From assembly GCF_963422355.1 (NCBI RefSeq), contig NC_085094.1, positions 3,698,391-3,762,390 on the forward strand: a DNA stretch of 64,000 bases. Reading direction: 5' to 3'. The position numbers were made by a program, and so were the translations under genes. Below the pieces are notes generated by a model. That model searched no databases, was not told the origin of the DNA, and was given only the letters and a program-made list of their open reading frames with translations. Of this stretch, positions 43,877 to 63,073 are shown piece by piece; positions within the stretch are counted from its first letter, which is position 1, and each line of letters opens with the position of its first letter. This DNA comes from Corticium candelabrum (lineage: Eukaryota > Porifera > Homoscleromorpha > Homosclerophorida > Plakinidae).

Positions 43877-45831
43877 TTAAGACATTCTACTAGAAAGCAA
43901 AAGTCCTAAAAGTGTGACTGTAGTTACAATGACTCCTATAGTAAATACGGTTTTGATATACAATGTAGTGCTATACCATGATGAGTAGAGAGTATTGCTG
44001 TGACCAAAAACTCTATAGCAGACCTGCTTGGATTTAAATTGTAGAGCAGCAGGAAACCAGAAAGCAACAAGAAAGGCTAGCAATCCAGCATACCTGGTCA
44101 GCTCAACAATGTTTGACAAGTAGAATGCCCCGACGAGTGGCGTCACTGCCCAGAATAGTCGATGAACTGTTCGAGTGACACGACCCGAAGGTTTCCTTGC
44201 ATCTCCTGTTATCAAGTACTCCACGTTGTTGGACAGCACGATCACAGTCAACGGATAGACCGAACAGACATCGATAGACGGAAAAAGTACAATAAAGTAT
44301 GCAAAAGTCCGCAGTAACAAGCTCTTGTGCGATATAAGACTCATCCAATTCAGTGTACACACTTCGTTGATCGCATCTTTGTGATGTATGGCAACTGTCA
44401 AACCCAATAGACCATACAGACTAGTCGTAGTTGCGAAAACCAAAGAAATCACCCATACGAGTTTTGTCTTATCCGAAATGGGTTGAGCGATCGTTGGTAT
44501 GGCAATATGTAGAAATTGTGCATACACAACAACAGGTAATGCAGCAAGCAGACCATCCACATTGAACTTTGTCCAACGTACATGTGACTCTGATATTACC
44601 TCTGAATCACCCAATGAAGCACCGGGATGAAAGCCACTCACCTCTGCAGCAAATGAGTAAAGAACCAATCCACCAATTAGAACAAATCTTAGAAAAGACA
44701 TAACAACTTGAAATAACTCCTGCTCTTTGATATCTAAGCACGAAATGGGAACAACGATGATGCCGAAGAAGACAACACAAAGAGCATACGAGTTCCAGCA
44801 GCCATTTTCAGGGCGATATTTTCCAATAAAATCCTGTTGTGTGCATTGTTCAAATACACCAAAGTTCAGTGGAAGTAGGGTAGACCATGCCGAGCCTGCA
44901 ATTGGTGCATTCACCCACAGAGCAAGCCATAGATAAAAAACCAAAATGGCCAGGTACAAACTACCCACACGTTTGCCCAGAAAAATTGAGCAAAGCTCTC
45001 TCACTTCAAAACGCCTTGCAGTAGATATTTGAAATGGAGGAGATTTTCTAACACTTTCTTGAATACTACTAGCTTGCGATTCTAAAGCCTAGAAAGCAAG
45101 AAAAGCAGCAAATACCAAATAATAGTTATGCTTGATCACCAGTATAATATCTACTACAAACCCGCAAGTACACAGGCAGGCAAAAAGAATGTATGCAAAC
45201 CAGCCAGTCAGCAAGCAAGCAGATAAAAATGTAGTGAAGAAATAATTAAGAAAACAGATCTCTCTTCAGTGGCATATACCTTGTTTATATGAGCTACGTG
45301 TCATAATGAGATTTTGAAGCTAATGGTCGATCTAGGTAACAATACAAAATCTGCTCTCATTTTATAAAATTTTAGAGAGAAAAACAGAGAGAAACAGATT
45401 CTGAGAGGAAATTGGTTTCACTGCACATTCTCAGGAAGTATCAACCAGCTTATGTACAAATACTGATGCATGCAAGAGTAGACTACTCAACGCAGTATAC
45501 TTATCACCAAATTGTAGTTCATGACCAGCCACCCTACGAAAAGGTCACGTGCGGGACCACGTGCTTTGCTTTTTCATTAGCTAATTATCTATTCAACGCA
45601 CGTGCTGAAAAACTGCCAGTCTACACTGAGCTTGCATACCTGTGCTCTTGCCATAACTTCCAAGGTCCACAACGCGGGGAACGTGATGAAATAAGAAATA
45701 ATGACTAGAAGTAATATTCCAGCAATGATCCCCAAATGCCAAAAGACGTAGGGAACACCGAGAAACCCAGTCCCAACGATTACGTTTATAATGAAGCAAA
45801 ATCCTATAAACGGACTGTAAGTCTTGGCCAT
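43877..45831 (-). CDS. TMEM104: TMEM104-like amino-acid-transporter family protein B (467 aa)
   Basis: Exons 45831-45640 and 45088-43877, phase 0, 468 codons. It has the same intron position as transporter A (after VMARA-Q) and the same landmarks: YSPFIGFCFIINVIVGTGFL, RRFEVRELCSIFLGK, CWNSYALCVVFFG, LHIAIPTIAQPI and VLFPSIDVCSVYPLT. The N-terminus begins MAKTYSP and lacks the short extra leader of A. The start codon is 79 bp from that of a divergent plus-strand gene, so a shared promoter is likely. Probably a tandem duplicate of A. Confidence 0.83.
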
Positions 45832-45910
45832 CTTTTGTTGCTGGGCAAATCACGTGTCTTCGTAAGAAAAGCCCGGATATTTACCAGGTAGAAACTCAAT
45901 CAGAACCGAG
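45832..45910. promoter_or_regulatory. Probable bidirectional promoter between transporter B and the divergent gene
   Basis: Only 79 bp separate two opposed start codons, leaving no room for separate promoters. A CACGTG core (E-box-like) lies near 45851-45856. Confidence 0.55.
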
Positions 45911-47548
45911 ATGTCGACGTCTGTGTCAAAGTCGAAATCTGCTTTGAGAAACTTTGGAACACGTCAATTCGGAAGTAGTCACAGCTCATTCGACAAGATC
46001 GACTACCGTAACGAATCCGACGAGGAGACCGCAGAGCTAGACGATTACCTCGCTGAAATAGCGAAGAAGAGAAGGAAGGGCAAAAAGAAGATCGACTGGT
46101 CGAAAGCGTTTGAAAACGACGATCTAACTGGTGTCAGTGACGTCAAAGATTTCAAACGGTCCAATGAAATAGCGAGTTTGAAGACCGCCCAGCCTCCAAG
46201 TGTGACTAAAGCCACAGTGACCGTTGGGAATAGTGATGATGTCTCGTCCATCTCTGTATGTGATACCAGTTCTCTCAATCTCTCGGATGTTGGCTTGAAA
46301 TCGGACGCTTTATTGGGGAATTCTGTGAGACCAAGTGTACAATTTGTGGACTCGTGTTTGATCAGTGATGATGTTGAAAATGATAGTAATGGTGATGATA
46401 GTCTTGGAAGTCCTGTTGCACTCAACGTTTATGCTATCGAGGAATTGCTGTCATCGAGTTCTGATCAAGAAGATGAAAGTATTGCTTCTGATAACATCAA
46501 TAACGAGGGATTTATTAGATTAGGGTCATTGCTAACTGTGGATGATTTAAATCCAATAGAAGATGAAAGCAATCAAAAATTGGGTGATAGAAAATCAGAT
46601 GAATGTAAATTTGATGTGGTGATGACTGTTGATCAGCTAGAAAATGTGTGTAGTGCCAGCGAGGAATTAGTTGCGTCTAAGAAATCTGAAGATAGTCTTA
46701 ATACCTCACCAATGAAAATGGACGTGAGTGATCATATAATTACTGAAGAACAAGAACAAGCATCAAGCACATTAACTGTAGATGATCGTTTGTTGAGAAA
46801 TACCATGGAAGAGACAGTGAGATCAGAACAGGTATCTGATTATGAATATACAGAGTCATTTGCAAGTGACTCGCAAGGTCCATCAAGTAATTATCAGATG
46901 CGGGTGGGATCTTGTTCGAACCTTGCTGATCCTACCATGCAGAGTATTGCTAAATTTAACTCAACTTCCCAGTCCCTTAAAGTTGATGACTCCCACAGTC
47001 AAACATCACAGTCAGAACGAGAAACTGCATTACAAGAAGGTGCAACAGATAGCGGAAGCCCAGCTGTGAGTTGTGAGGGAAGTAGTCAGAGACAAGCGAC
47101 TACCAACTTAGTCGACGATCAAGAAATAGAAACTGAAAGAAACTTGTCTGATGTTACATCGTTAGACGATTCAAATTTGATATCTAAACGACAAATGGTT
47201 GAGTGTGGAACTCAGACTGATTCTAATCAATTTTCGTTGCCTGCATTTTCTAGTCCTAAACTGGTTGGACACGGACACGGACAAGTCACTATTGAGCCTT
47301 CTGTACTGGGTGCGTTGTGTAGCCACACGCCAGCTGCTCTTGCACTGCATGAACTTATGAAGGAGCAACTTGTACTGACGAAGTCATTTGTGGCTAGATG
47401 TTCTCGTTTGGCATCGGCTTTGAGAGACGAGTGCAAACCTGACTATCAGTATACGACATTGGAAACGACAAAGGAATACATCAGGAAACATAAACCTCGA
47501 GTGCGAACTATGGAAGAGGCCATGAAGGAGGTTACTAGAAAGAAGTGA
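45911..47548 (+). CDS. C19orf44-like (DUF4614-type) protein, 545 aa, intronless
   Basis: A single open frame. The N-terminus has a basic patch (KKRRKGKKKIDW) that could be a nuclear signal. Residues ~100-460 are acidic, Ser-rich and probably disordered. The last ~80 residues are conserved-looking: LALHELMKEQLVLTKSF, then YQYTTLETTKEYIRKHKP and TMEEAMKEV. This resembles the C-terminal region of vertebrate C19orf44, from memory and not checked. The molecular role is unknown. It shares a 79-bp divergent promoter region with transporter B. Confidence 0.7.
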   Translation: MSTSVSKSKSALRNFGTRQFGSSHSSFDKIDYRNESDEETAELDDYLAEIAKKRRKGKKKIDWSKAFENDDLTGVSDVKDFKRSNEIASLKTAQPPSVTKATVTVGNSDDVSSISVCDTSSLNLSDVGLKSDALLGNSVRPSVQFVDSCLISDDVENDSNGDDSLGSPVALNVYAIEELLSSSSDQEDESIASDNINNEGFIRLGSLLTVDDLNPIEDESNQKLGDRKSDECKFDVVMTVDQLENVCSASEELVASKKSEDSLNTSPMKMDVSDHIITEEQEQASSTLTVDDRLLRNTMEETVRSEQVSDYEYTESFASDSQGPSSNYQMRVGSCSNLADPTMQSIAKFNSTSQSLKVDDSHSQTSQSERETALQEGATDSGSPAVSCEGSSQRQATTNLVDDQEIETERNLSDVTSLDDSNLISKRQMVECGTQTDSNQFSLPAFSSPKLVGHGHGQVTIEPSVLGALCSHTPAALALHELMKEQLVLTKSFVARCSRLASALRDECKPDYQYTTLETTKEYIRKHKPRVRTMEEAMKEVTRKK

Positions 47549-47752
47549 ATATTTTATTAGGAGAACAACTAGTCTGTTTGTTTTATGCTGAATTTCTTAT
47601 TAATAGACTTGAAAATAATACTGAACATTTAGGGTATGTATAATTTATTCTTTTATGTAGGTGTATTTTTGTGTATTGTAAGCAGTATCTACAATGCCTT
47701 AATTAATTAAGAATGAAATTACCTATGGTACAAAATTGTTTGATGCACGCAC

Positions 47753-47817
<65 letters not shown>

Positions 47818-48791
47818 AGTGCCATTCGCATCCGGGATTTAAATTCAACATCCGGGACTGCATGCAGCTTGTTAGCAAGAGAGAACTATAGACTAGTAAT
47901 CTAGGCCGTTTTGGCCAAATATATTACTGAAACACAAAGAACAACACTTTCTAGCAGTAGAAAAAGTGTTAGCTAAAGCAGATACTTACCAGTTGCATGA
48001 ATCGTCTACACTCAATGCAATAGTACATGTGAGATCGTTGGACTGAGATTACTGGTGACCAGGTCTCATTTTCGAAGTCAACTCTACAGTTTGTTAGCTA
48101 GACTATAGTTTGATTAATTATATAGTTTAATTAACTAGCTATATACTAAAATAAACTATAAAATCTAGATACTAGAGCTATACACTCTAGCAAATTTTGT
48201 CGTTTCGCCTTGTACCCAAGACTCTCTCGCGCTCTTCCCAGGATTGTCGTAGTAACTTACGGAAGCGGGCACAACCACGCGAAAGGGTCTGGTACGAAAC
48301 TATTTCAAATCTAGCATCACTGATTGTCAAAAGCAGAAAGTTCAATCTCTAGAGACCAGACCGTATCAATTCACGCCGCACCTCGGGAATGTACCGTGAC
48401 CGCCTGCACGGTACCGGTGACGGTGACGGGTCCATGGTAGTTTCGTAGAGATAAAACCGTTAGGTACGCAGCTCGAATAGCAACAAAACACGTTCAAGTA
48501 TACTCAGTCTTGGAGAATCCTGATCTTGAATGGGCGGGTGACCGGTCTAGTTGTTGATGGTTCGACGATAGCATGACAATCACATGCTACTTGCAGTGAC
48601 AGTCAGACTATGCTAGTCGTCTAGAATTCGAAAAATCTTTTACACTGTGTTTCAATCTGAGCCGAGACGATGACTCTATACACTTGAGCTCGTAGCTATA
48701 CGGTCAAACGTCGACCGCCTCAAACCAGTTAACATTTCTGTCGCCTATAGGTTAAGCGCATGCTCCTAGTGCAACCGTCTGAGATTACACC
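47549..48791. other. Intergenic stretch with one microsatellite
   Basis: Contains (CA)n at 47757-47816; otherwise no coding exon was found. It includes the promoter region of the downstream secreted gene, where I see no clear TATA box. Confidence 0.55.
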
Positions 48792-55107
<6,316 letters not shown>

Positions 55108-56321
55108 GAGACGCCCGACTTCAACCGGGTCTTAAAAAGAGCCGTCAGATTCTATCAACATGAATAATTCATTTTCAAATTTGCTGCTGCGATCGTATAC
55201 GTGTAGTGCGATATTGTAGTCCTAGTCACGCATGCGCTGTTTGTTATGTCCAACAGGAGTGTTCTTGCAGTCTCTCAAGGCCACCACATTTGCAATGAGG
55301 CTTAGGTCCATCAACTTCTTTCCGTGCTTGAAGCATAGTAGTCGGTCCAAAATCAGTAAATTACTGGTAGAGTAATTGGTATCAACTACTAACTGACTCC
55401 TGTATAAGCGCAAGGCTTATATCTATGTGAAGCATACAATTGTACATTGTAGCATACAATTGTACATTGTACATCATCTATACTTGGGGTTACCACAAAT
55501 TGCTAATTGATTTATTACCCCACTGGGTCCATTATTATTCAACCATACAGTTGTTCTCGCCGATTTGCAGATAGATGCACTTGTTCAGATGTGAGGAAAT
55601 GCATTTGTGCAATGTCGATCAATATAACCAATGCGGTTTGCTTTGCCTCTTATCACGCAACTACAATCTATGGACCAAGTTAGGATGACAAGTTTGTGAG
55701 GCTGCTAGTGTTCTTGCTCTCTAGAAACCCACTAAATTTGCACTACAACCACACACACACACACGCACGCACGCACACACACGCACGCACACACACACAC
55801 AGCATAAATGACATAAGATCAATCAATGATACTGATAAACTAACCAAGTTTGACACAAACTCTACGATCTGCGAAGTTCTTGTCCACTCCTACTGTTTCA
55901 CCTGCAAGCCATTACTCTTATTTTCACAAAGACAATGCTGCTGTATTAATTCTTCAGGCTCAAAGGTTCTGAATGACAACGAACCTAAAGCAGTATTTTA
56001 CATGCAAGCACACAAACATGCATAAATAGTATATAAAATCATTGTCTACATTCTGTTGGCATTACTTGCCATTAAGGGTTGCATAAGTCAATCAAATGTC
56101 CAAACAAGTAAACGTGTTCGAATTCATTCTATTGCTTTGAGAATTACTGTAAAAAGTTCATTCGACTAATCTTGACAGCAATCACATGTCTACACTTGCT
56201 AACTGTTCCAAAACACAAACGGCATTAACAATCTTACTATTTCCAATTTGAAAGCAGGCAAGATCAATTGATAATTCACGTATGATAAACACAGATTTGT
56301 ATCTTCAGTCAAGTCCCTTCA
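55108..56321. other. Intergenic stretch between convergent genes
   Basis: The 3' flanks of the long secreted gene and transporter C. It contains CA/CGCA repeats at 55751-55800. No coding exon was seen. Confidence 0.55.
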
Positions 56322-58726
56322 CTATTTAAGAATAATCCCTGCAATGCTGGCAATGATAAGAAAACAGGCAAACAAGAGAGCCAAACCAACCATCCAATTA
56401 TTGCTGAAACGAGTAGAGTACGGGGTATTTAACTCATCACCTGGCTTGACAGAGATGACGCAAGCAACATCAGATCTAGTCTTGGAAATAGACTGGGAAA
56501 TACATCGTTGCAAGCCAAAAACTTTCCTGCACATTTTCATTGATGAGTACTGCATTAGAGCGGGAAATACCCAAAATACAATGTATGTCAATAAGCCTTC
56601 ATATCGAAGTAAAGTTTCTAACTCGGTGATAAACGTCGCACCGATGAGAGGAATCAATGCAAAGACCAGTCGATACACTACTCGTGTTGACCGACTGTGA
56701 AGCAAGGAATTCTGTGGAGTATCGTGACCCAAAGCCGAGTGAATGACGTTTGTTAGAACTGTAACTCCTAAAGGAAACGCGGACGTGACATCGAAAGATG
56801 GGAACAAGACTACAAAGTATGCCCAAATCCGAAGAAAAACATTATGTTCTGGCGATGTCAACGGTTCCTGACCCACAAAGACAAACAAACACTCTACTCA
56901 CAGACTGATAATATAAACTAAGTTGCTTACCCAGTTGAGTGTAAGTGTTTTGTCTACTGATGACTGAAAAAAGGCTGTGACGACAACACCCAGAATCACA
57001 TACAGTACCGTCAATGTCAACAATGCACTAGTGTAGAGTCCTCTCAGTTTCCTTTTGGGCTCGATCGGTTGAGTGAGAGTCGGAATGTTGACCTGAATCG
57101 ATTGAGTAAATGCAAAGACAGGAATGGCAGCCAACCATCCCGCCAAAGATCCACCAATCCAGTGATTCGATGAAATAGCCTTGTCAGAATCAGATTCGTC
57201 TTGAACAGGACTTGATCCCATCAGTTTCATCACCACACAGTATATTATTATACTAAAAATAAGTAACAGTCGCATGACACTGAGAACGACTTGAAACCAC
57301 TTCTGCTCACTCAGCTCGAGACATGACAGCGGCACAACAATCAGTGCATATAGCAGAATACACAGGCTGTAGTTATTCCAACACTTTCCCTCAGGATGAA
57401 GAGAAATGTTCTCTAGATTGTCCCTTGTACACTTTTCAAATATTCCCACATTAAGAGGTATGTTACTAGACCATGCAGTCGCAGCCACAGTGCCCTTGAT
57501 CCACAAATCCATAAAGACTCCCAACACCATAATACCTAAGTATATATACTTCGCTATTTTGCCAAGAAAGATCTCGCACATTTCCGGACCATCAAACTTC
57601 CTGTCTGATCTAATAACATATTCAGGCATAGTAGGTAAGCAGATTTCGTCATCTTCCTGTCTCTCATCATCGATTTCTTCCAGTAAGTTCTGATTATCAG
57701 AGTTGTCCAAAAAACTATGTGTGATCATCTTTCCACTGTATTCTAGTGCCTAAGCAAAACATCATTTAGACAATGTACTACGCTTTCAGATACAGATTGT
57801 AGATAATATTTTTGCATCACAAAAACAATGATCTGACATGCAGAGAGTGCCTCTACCTCAATGTAACGTACCATATTATAATAGTATATAAATTGCACAA
57901 GAAATACTCAAAATGGCAATTAACAACTGTTTTGTAATTTTGTATTGAAATGTTTCTCTTCAATTGTTTAGACTCTATCAATGCAATTTGCTGTCTTAAT
58001 AATTAAATTTTAATTAAATAATAATCAATAAGAACACACTGTTTCCTTTCCTACTGTCATGTTGTATAATCAAATCAGAATTGTTGCTATTACTGTATTG
58101 CAGTACAAAATTCAAAATGAGGAAGCAGTAAAGTGCTAAACCCTGGCTGCTAAGACTGATTTCTACAGTAATAGCACAGAACAGCTGATAATTAACTATC
58201 AGCCACATCATCACATCGCCTGGCATGCTATTTAACACGAATGCTAACAATGAGGGCATGCAGCATGCTATGCAATCCAATTGGCTGGTCCTTGGTCTAC
58301 AGAAGTATTACTGTAACCCTAACGCACGTGTGCCTCGGGTTAACCAGCTGAAGCAATTTCAAGACAGACTTTGTCATATTACGGGTATTAAACATTCTGT
58401 TCCATAGGTGATAGCAAACGCCTGCCAAGACATTCACCTCATTACCTGGGGCATTTTATGGGTTGGTTCTTTCAGTGCTCTAGTCACTGAACCTGTCAAT
58501 CAGTTCAAAATGCTCTATTCTAATGTATCTATTTATTAATTGCCAGTTCTATTGGAAGACATTGGTAAATATGCATAGTACAGTATAAATGTAATACTGA
58601 ATGTGACGTACACTGCACATTAAACGCCTTGCAGTCTTGGAGTCTAAATCTGCTTACATCGATCTAACTACATACTCGAACTTGGGACCCAGGCCAGCAC
58701 TTCGGCAGCTACAGCTTCTATAGCTG

Positions 58727-58780
<54 letters not shown>

Positions 58781-58918
58781 CATGGAGATTGGTCTTATAC
58801 AGAGGTACGAGCGGACCTCTGACTGAACAGTGAAGTGGGTCAATTGGGTCGTTGGCACCCCTCCAAACCCCCCCCCATAAGTACAGTTGTACGCGCATGC
58901 AGCAGCAACCAAGTAGAG

Positions 58919-59010
<92 letters not shown>

Positions 59011-59030
59011 AGACACAGACACAGACACAG

Positions 59031-59061
<31 letters not shown>

Positions 59062-59542
59062 CACGCACGCGCATGCATGTACTCTAGTGTAGTATCAGTT
59101 TCACAATTAATGAATAAAATATATGGCTCGTAAGACATACGATACGCCCCAAAGGTTTGGGGGTCCATGACTCTCCCATGGCTCGAACTCGCCCGTGGTA
59201 GGCTACTTCCATGGCCCCCAAAAACAATGCTCTAGACTATGCAGCTAACCAAGTGTCGAAAACGACCTGACAAATTACATCTGTAGCTGTGCAACCCACA
59301 CACCTACTCACCTGAGCTCTGGACATAGTTTCTACAAGCCAAATGGTCGTAACAACGTTGAAGAAAGCGATAACGGCCAGAGTTATGCACGAGACCAGCA
59401 CGCCGGCATTGTAGAAAGAACGCGGTAGATTGAGGAAGCCAATACCGACGCTAAAATTGACGGTGTAGAAGAAACCAATCGCAAGGCCGTATGTGCCTAT
59501 CCTTCGTCCAGTTGACTCTCTGCTAACACTCATATCATCCAT
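56322..59542 (-). CDS. TMEM104: TMEM104-like amino-acid-transporter family protein C (531 aa)
   Basis: Three exons: 59542-59312, 57749-56931 and 56867-56322, all phase 0, 532 codons. The first ends ETMSRAQ at the same intron position as in A and B. Landmarks are GFFYTVNFSVGIGFLNLP, KFDGPEMCEIFLGK, CWNNYSLCILLYA, VNIPTLTQPIEPK and VLFPSFDVTSAFPLG. It has an extra intron after LTLNW and a longer acidic N-terminal loop, so it is the most diverged of the three. An in-frame ATG 36 codons upstream (59650) is possible. I chose 59542 because that protein starts close to the first membrane segment, as in A and B. It lies 130 bp downstream of the PNO1 stop. Confidence 0.8.
58733..58779. repeat. (TA)n microsatellite in transporter C intron
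   Basis: About 23 TA units. Confidence 0.95.
58920..59060. repeat. (CA)n microsatellite with (CAGACA)n core
   Basis: CA repeats with five ACAGAC units near 59005-59033, in the first intron of transporter C. Confidence 0.95.
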
Positions 59543-59672
59543 ACTAATGTGATTTATTCGCCTCGCGTGGCAAGACCGGCGCTCGGTAATTATAATTTTA
59601 ATCACAACTGACACTATAGTAGCATGTATCTCCAGATTTCTAGCAAGCAATGTCGTTGCAATAGAAATAACA

Positions 59673-61438
59673 TTAAAATCTCTCTGATGAACGACTTGCT
59701 ACTATCCGCATCGCACCATAAACTTTCGAAGGTGGACTCCCTAACAGAAATGGATAAATCATATCATTAATATTAAAAAATGACAACATCACAAACCTAA
59801 GATAAGACTGCAGACAGCTCGTCTAGCAATCTTGATATTCTGGAATGCTCCCAGAATGTGAATTTTGCTGTAAAGATGACATAATATTTTGTTAATTTAA
59901 AAGGCAAATCAGTGTCTGAAGAAGTCTGTACCTGTCGGCTAGTACTATTCTAGTCTTAGTTACATTTTCGATTGTAAACTTGGTCTTTCCACCCGAGCCA
60001 GCTATTCGACCGATAGCTCTTGATAAATGTTCACCCTTCAAAGGCTTCACTACAAAGAGAACATACTATGTATACATGTACTAGATACAAACAGAACATA
60101 CTAGATACAAACAGAACCCAAATGATACTGTTGATACATAAACAACTACAACAATAATAACAACAACAATAACAACAACAAAAACAACAGTTGCTCGCTT
60201 AAACGCATACCTAAACATGTGCAGCATGTATTGCCAACACCATGCATCTATGTGCCAGACATCAACTGACAAGACAGTTCAATGGGTATCCTGGTAAAAT
60301 AAATCAATACCTTTCTAGAGTGCATGCAGTTCATGGTCACTCTATCAGGTTAACAGAAGTTGTTCATAGCATTGGGTAGTATTCCACTGATACCACGTTT
60401 TACTGATACTACCGATACCCGTCGAGACCTCGGTTTCCAAGTATCGGCCAATACTATTAACTGTTAAATCAGAAAGAGCATTGATTCAAAACAAAAGCCT
60501 TGGTCTTCACCTCAACATTAGTACTCTGATTGTCTACGGCAACCATCTTCCTGATAAGATGATGAAGTTGCTAAGCCCGGGGATGATTGAAGTCGTACTG
60601 TTGCCTCTTCTGCATTGCTCTATTGATCGTCTTGTCTGCACTAATTTTCTGAATCCTCCAGCAGCCTAAACTTGTCAAGGTGCTTACTCTGCAAGTGTTA
60701 CTGCAAGTTCTTGAATTTGTTCCACCTCTCAAAAATGCTCTCTGAGCATATTTTACATGATGTCTTACTGTTTCTACTGCTGAGACCACGAAATAATACC
60801 AAATGCCACTGGCACGAGTCGCTGCGATACAACCACATCCGTTACTCTTGAAGAGCCAGACACAAGTGCGATGTAGGCCTATCAGCAAGTGAAATTTTAC
60901 GAATACTACTGTCCAACCCCAGTGTCAGAGCTGATACCAATACTGATACATGTACTGTACTAGTATTGGTGCAACACTGGTAATCTCTAAAATTGCATGA
61001 TGTGCATCTGAAAAGTAGGTATCTAGCACAAGCACTTTTTACTAAGAAACAACAAGTAAGAAAGACATTCAGCTGCTCCTGTAATTATAAAATAGCTACG
61101 CTGACAAACAGTAGACGTAAACATATTATATATGTTACATAACAAATAACTATAATTATAGCTACAACAATAATCACCTCATATCACCCCTATCACAATA
61201 TTATTATCATCAATACCGTCATGTCAGTATTGTTAAAAGTTGGAATGGCAGTTGCAACAAACCAAAGGAACACAACTGCCCAATAAAACAAGTTGCCGCC
61301 TAAATGACGTACTTCTATCAGTAATTAAAACTTACCTTCCTGAATCTCAAAAGAATCAAGATAAAGATCATCTAGGCGAACTAAAGCTAATGAATCCTGA
61401 AAACACAAAGACACATTAGTTTCACCCCTAAATATAGA

Positions 61439-61531
<93 letters not shown>

Positions 61532-62115
61532 AACTTCAAATCCCAACATAAATGCTTTGACAAATCTGCTCCTTTCTGCAATGCACTAGGATCAGTCATC
61601 ACCTCTGAAGTCTACACGAACACACAATTAAAAACTAGAAATTTTCGGCTAGACTCCCCTGTACTGTATTCATTATATTTCATACTTTCAGTTCCACATT
61701 TTTCGTCTTCAAATTGAGTCTGATTTGAAGTTTCAAATGCTCCACAACAGAAGTGAAGATCTTCATCCAGCTCTCTTTGAGAGGAGAAAATCCATGTGGT
61801 GGTACGGGTATTCTTCTAAATTCAGACTTGCTATTCTAGATACAAACATACACAGAAATGACAACGTGTGGACTTACACACTAAAGGACAACAGGGAAGA
61901 GTGACTCCAGTCGTAGAACCTACTGACGTTTTCGAGACGTCGACCGGTGGATATTGCGCTCTTTTCGCTGAATTCGACGATTCGCTCGCTTCCATGGCCA
62001 CTTGGGGATCCTTTCTACGCTTCTGCGTGACAACCCTCACCTCCTCCGACTCGTCCATGCCAGTAGTCTCGCGTAGCCAGACCATACCGCCGCGCACCGA
62101 GTGGCCTGTATCCAA
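59673..62115 (-). CDS. PNO1: PNO1, KH-domain ribosome assembly factor, with a 1-nt deletion
   Basis: Exons: ~62058(or 62115)-61882, 61835-61686, 61611-61529, 61396-61336, 60049-59932, 59867-59797 and 59740-59673. The protein matches PNO1 throughout: [53 protein letters not shown] and the C-terminal SPPSKVYG...SRSSERF. PNO1 is a small-subunit processome/pre-40S factor acting with the NOB1 nuclease in 18S rRNA maturation. Exon 3 is one T short (at 61562-61564), turning [11 protein letters not shown] into a shifted frame. With that base the exon has exactly 28 codons and all later phases fit. The exon 3 donor lies inside a (GT)n tract. The end of exon 1 is uncertain: the strong donor TGT|GTAAGT does not give the right phase, and TTA|GTGTGT does. 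Confidence 0.88.
61440..61530. repeat. (CA)n microsatellite at the PNO1 exon 3 donor
   Basis: On the minus strand it is (GT)n and starts at the exon-intron junction, GAAGTTGGT|GTGTGT. Confidence 0.95.
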
Positions 62116-63073
62116 ATCTACTGCTGCAAGCTATGGGCTCAAACTTCTAAATTCAGTTGTTTGCAAGAACTACGCCTTATCTTTATTTTTCAATTTTGAA
62201 CCAACTAGATAGACTGGTGCGCTGAGGATTGAACATCCGGGAATGACGAAAGCGCGTAACTAACTAGACGTGTCCTAGCTACTCGTCAAGATGCTCAAAA
62301 CCAAATTAAGGCATACGGGCACCAGAGTTTGGGGACTCGGCTAGCTACTTTGTAGTTTTGTCCCGTAGCTGCAGTGGGCGGTGCTGTAGCCTCTGTTTCC
62401 GCCCACTTACCGTTAGAAGTAACTGAAATGTGAATACTGTACCTTGATCGAGTGCCCGATGCTAAAAGCAACCTGTGTAAATATCCAAACCCCTTCTTCA
62501 ATTTGACAAGTCGTGATGTGTCGCTCTGCCAAAAGCAACAGTGTCGCGTAGTATTCCCTCGAGACCCAAACGCCTTACTGGGTACGTGGGCTAAGAACTT
62601 TAAAATCAGCAGTAATTACAGCTTGCACGCATTTACGAGCCGGAGGCAAGGCAGTTCTATCGATTCCTTGTCTGCGAGAGCTCGATTATCAATGTATAGG
62701 CAGCTGCACAAAGCGTCGAAGATGAAACAAAAGTCAGTTCCAAGGGTACGCCCCTCTGCTACAGAGTCCGGTGCCCCTCGAGAAAGTCTTGAATGAGCAA
62801 TCGGTGACGAAGCTGGCGCGCTTGCCGAGGCACTAAATGTTGAGGAAAGCGAAGTGGACAAGTGGATGAATGTGAAACGTTGCGGGAACTACTTCTCACA
62901 CATATGATATTAGAAGACCGTCACGTAGATCGAACTGGTCCTCCGTTAGGTCAGCACTATATCTTTATCTACAGTGCCAATTACACTAGTACTTGTACAC
63001 GTAACAAGTACGTTTTGTCCCATATCTATAGACTATTGCCGTAGCTCAATCGCTACTCAAACAGCTAGTACAG
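62116..63073. other. Upstream region of PNO1 with uncertain plus-strand coding potential
   Basis: Plus-strand frames at 62452-62796 and 62805-62880 (GDEAGALAEALNVEESEV) look partly coding-like. They might be earlier exons of the gene that follows, but I could not join them in phase. Confidence 0.35.
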
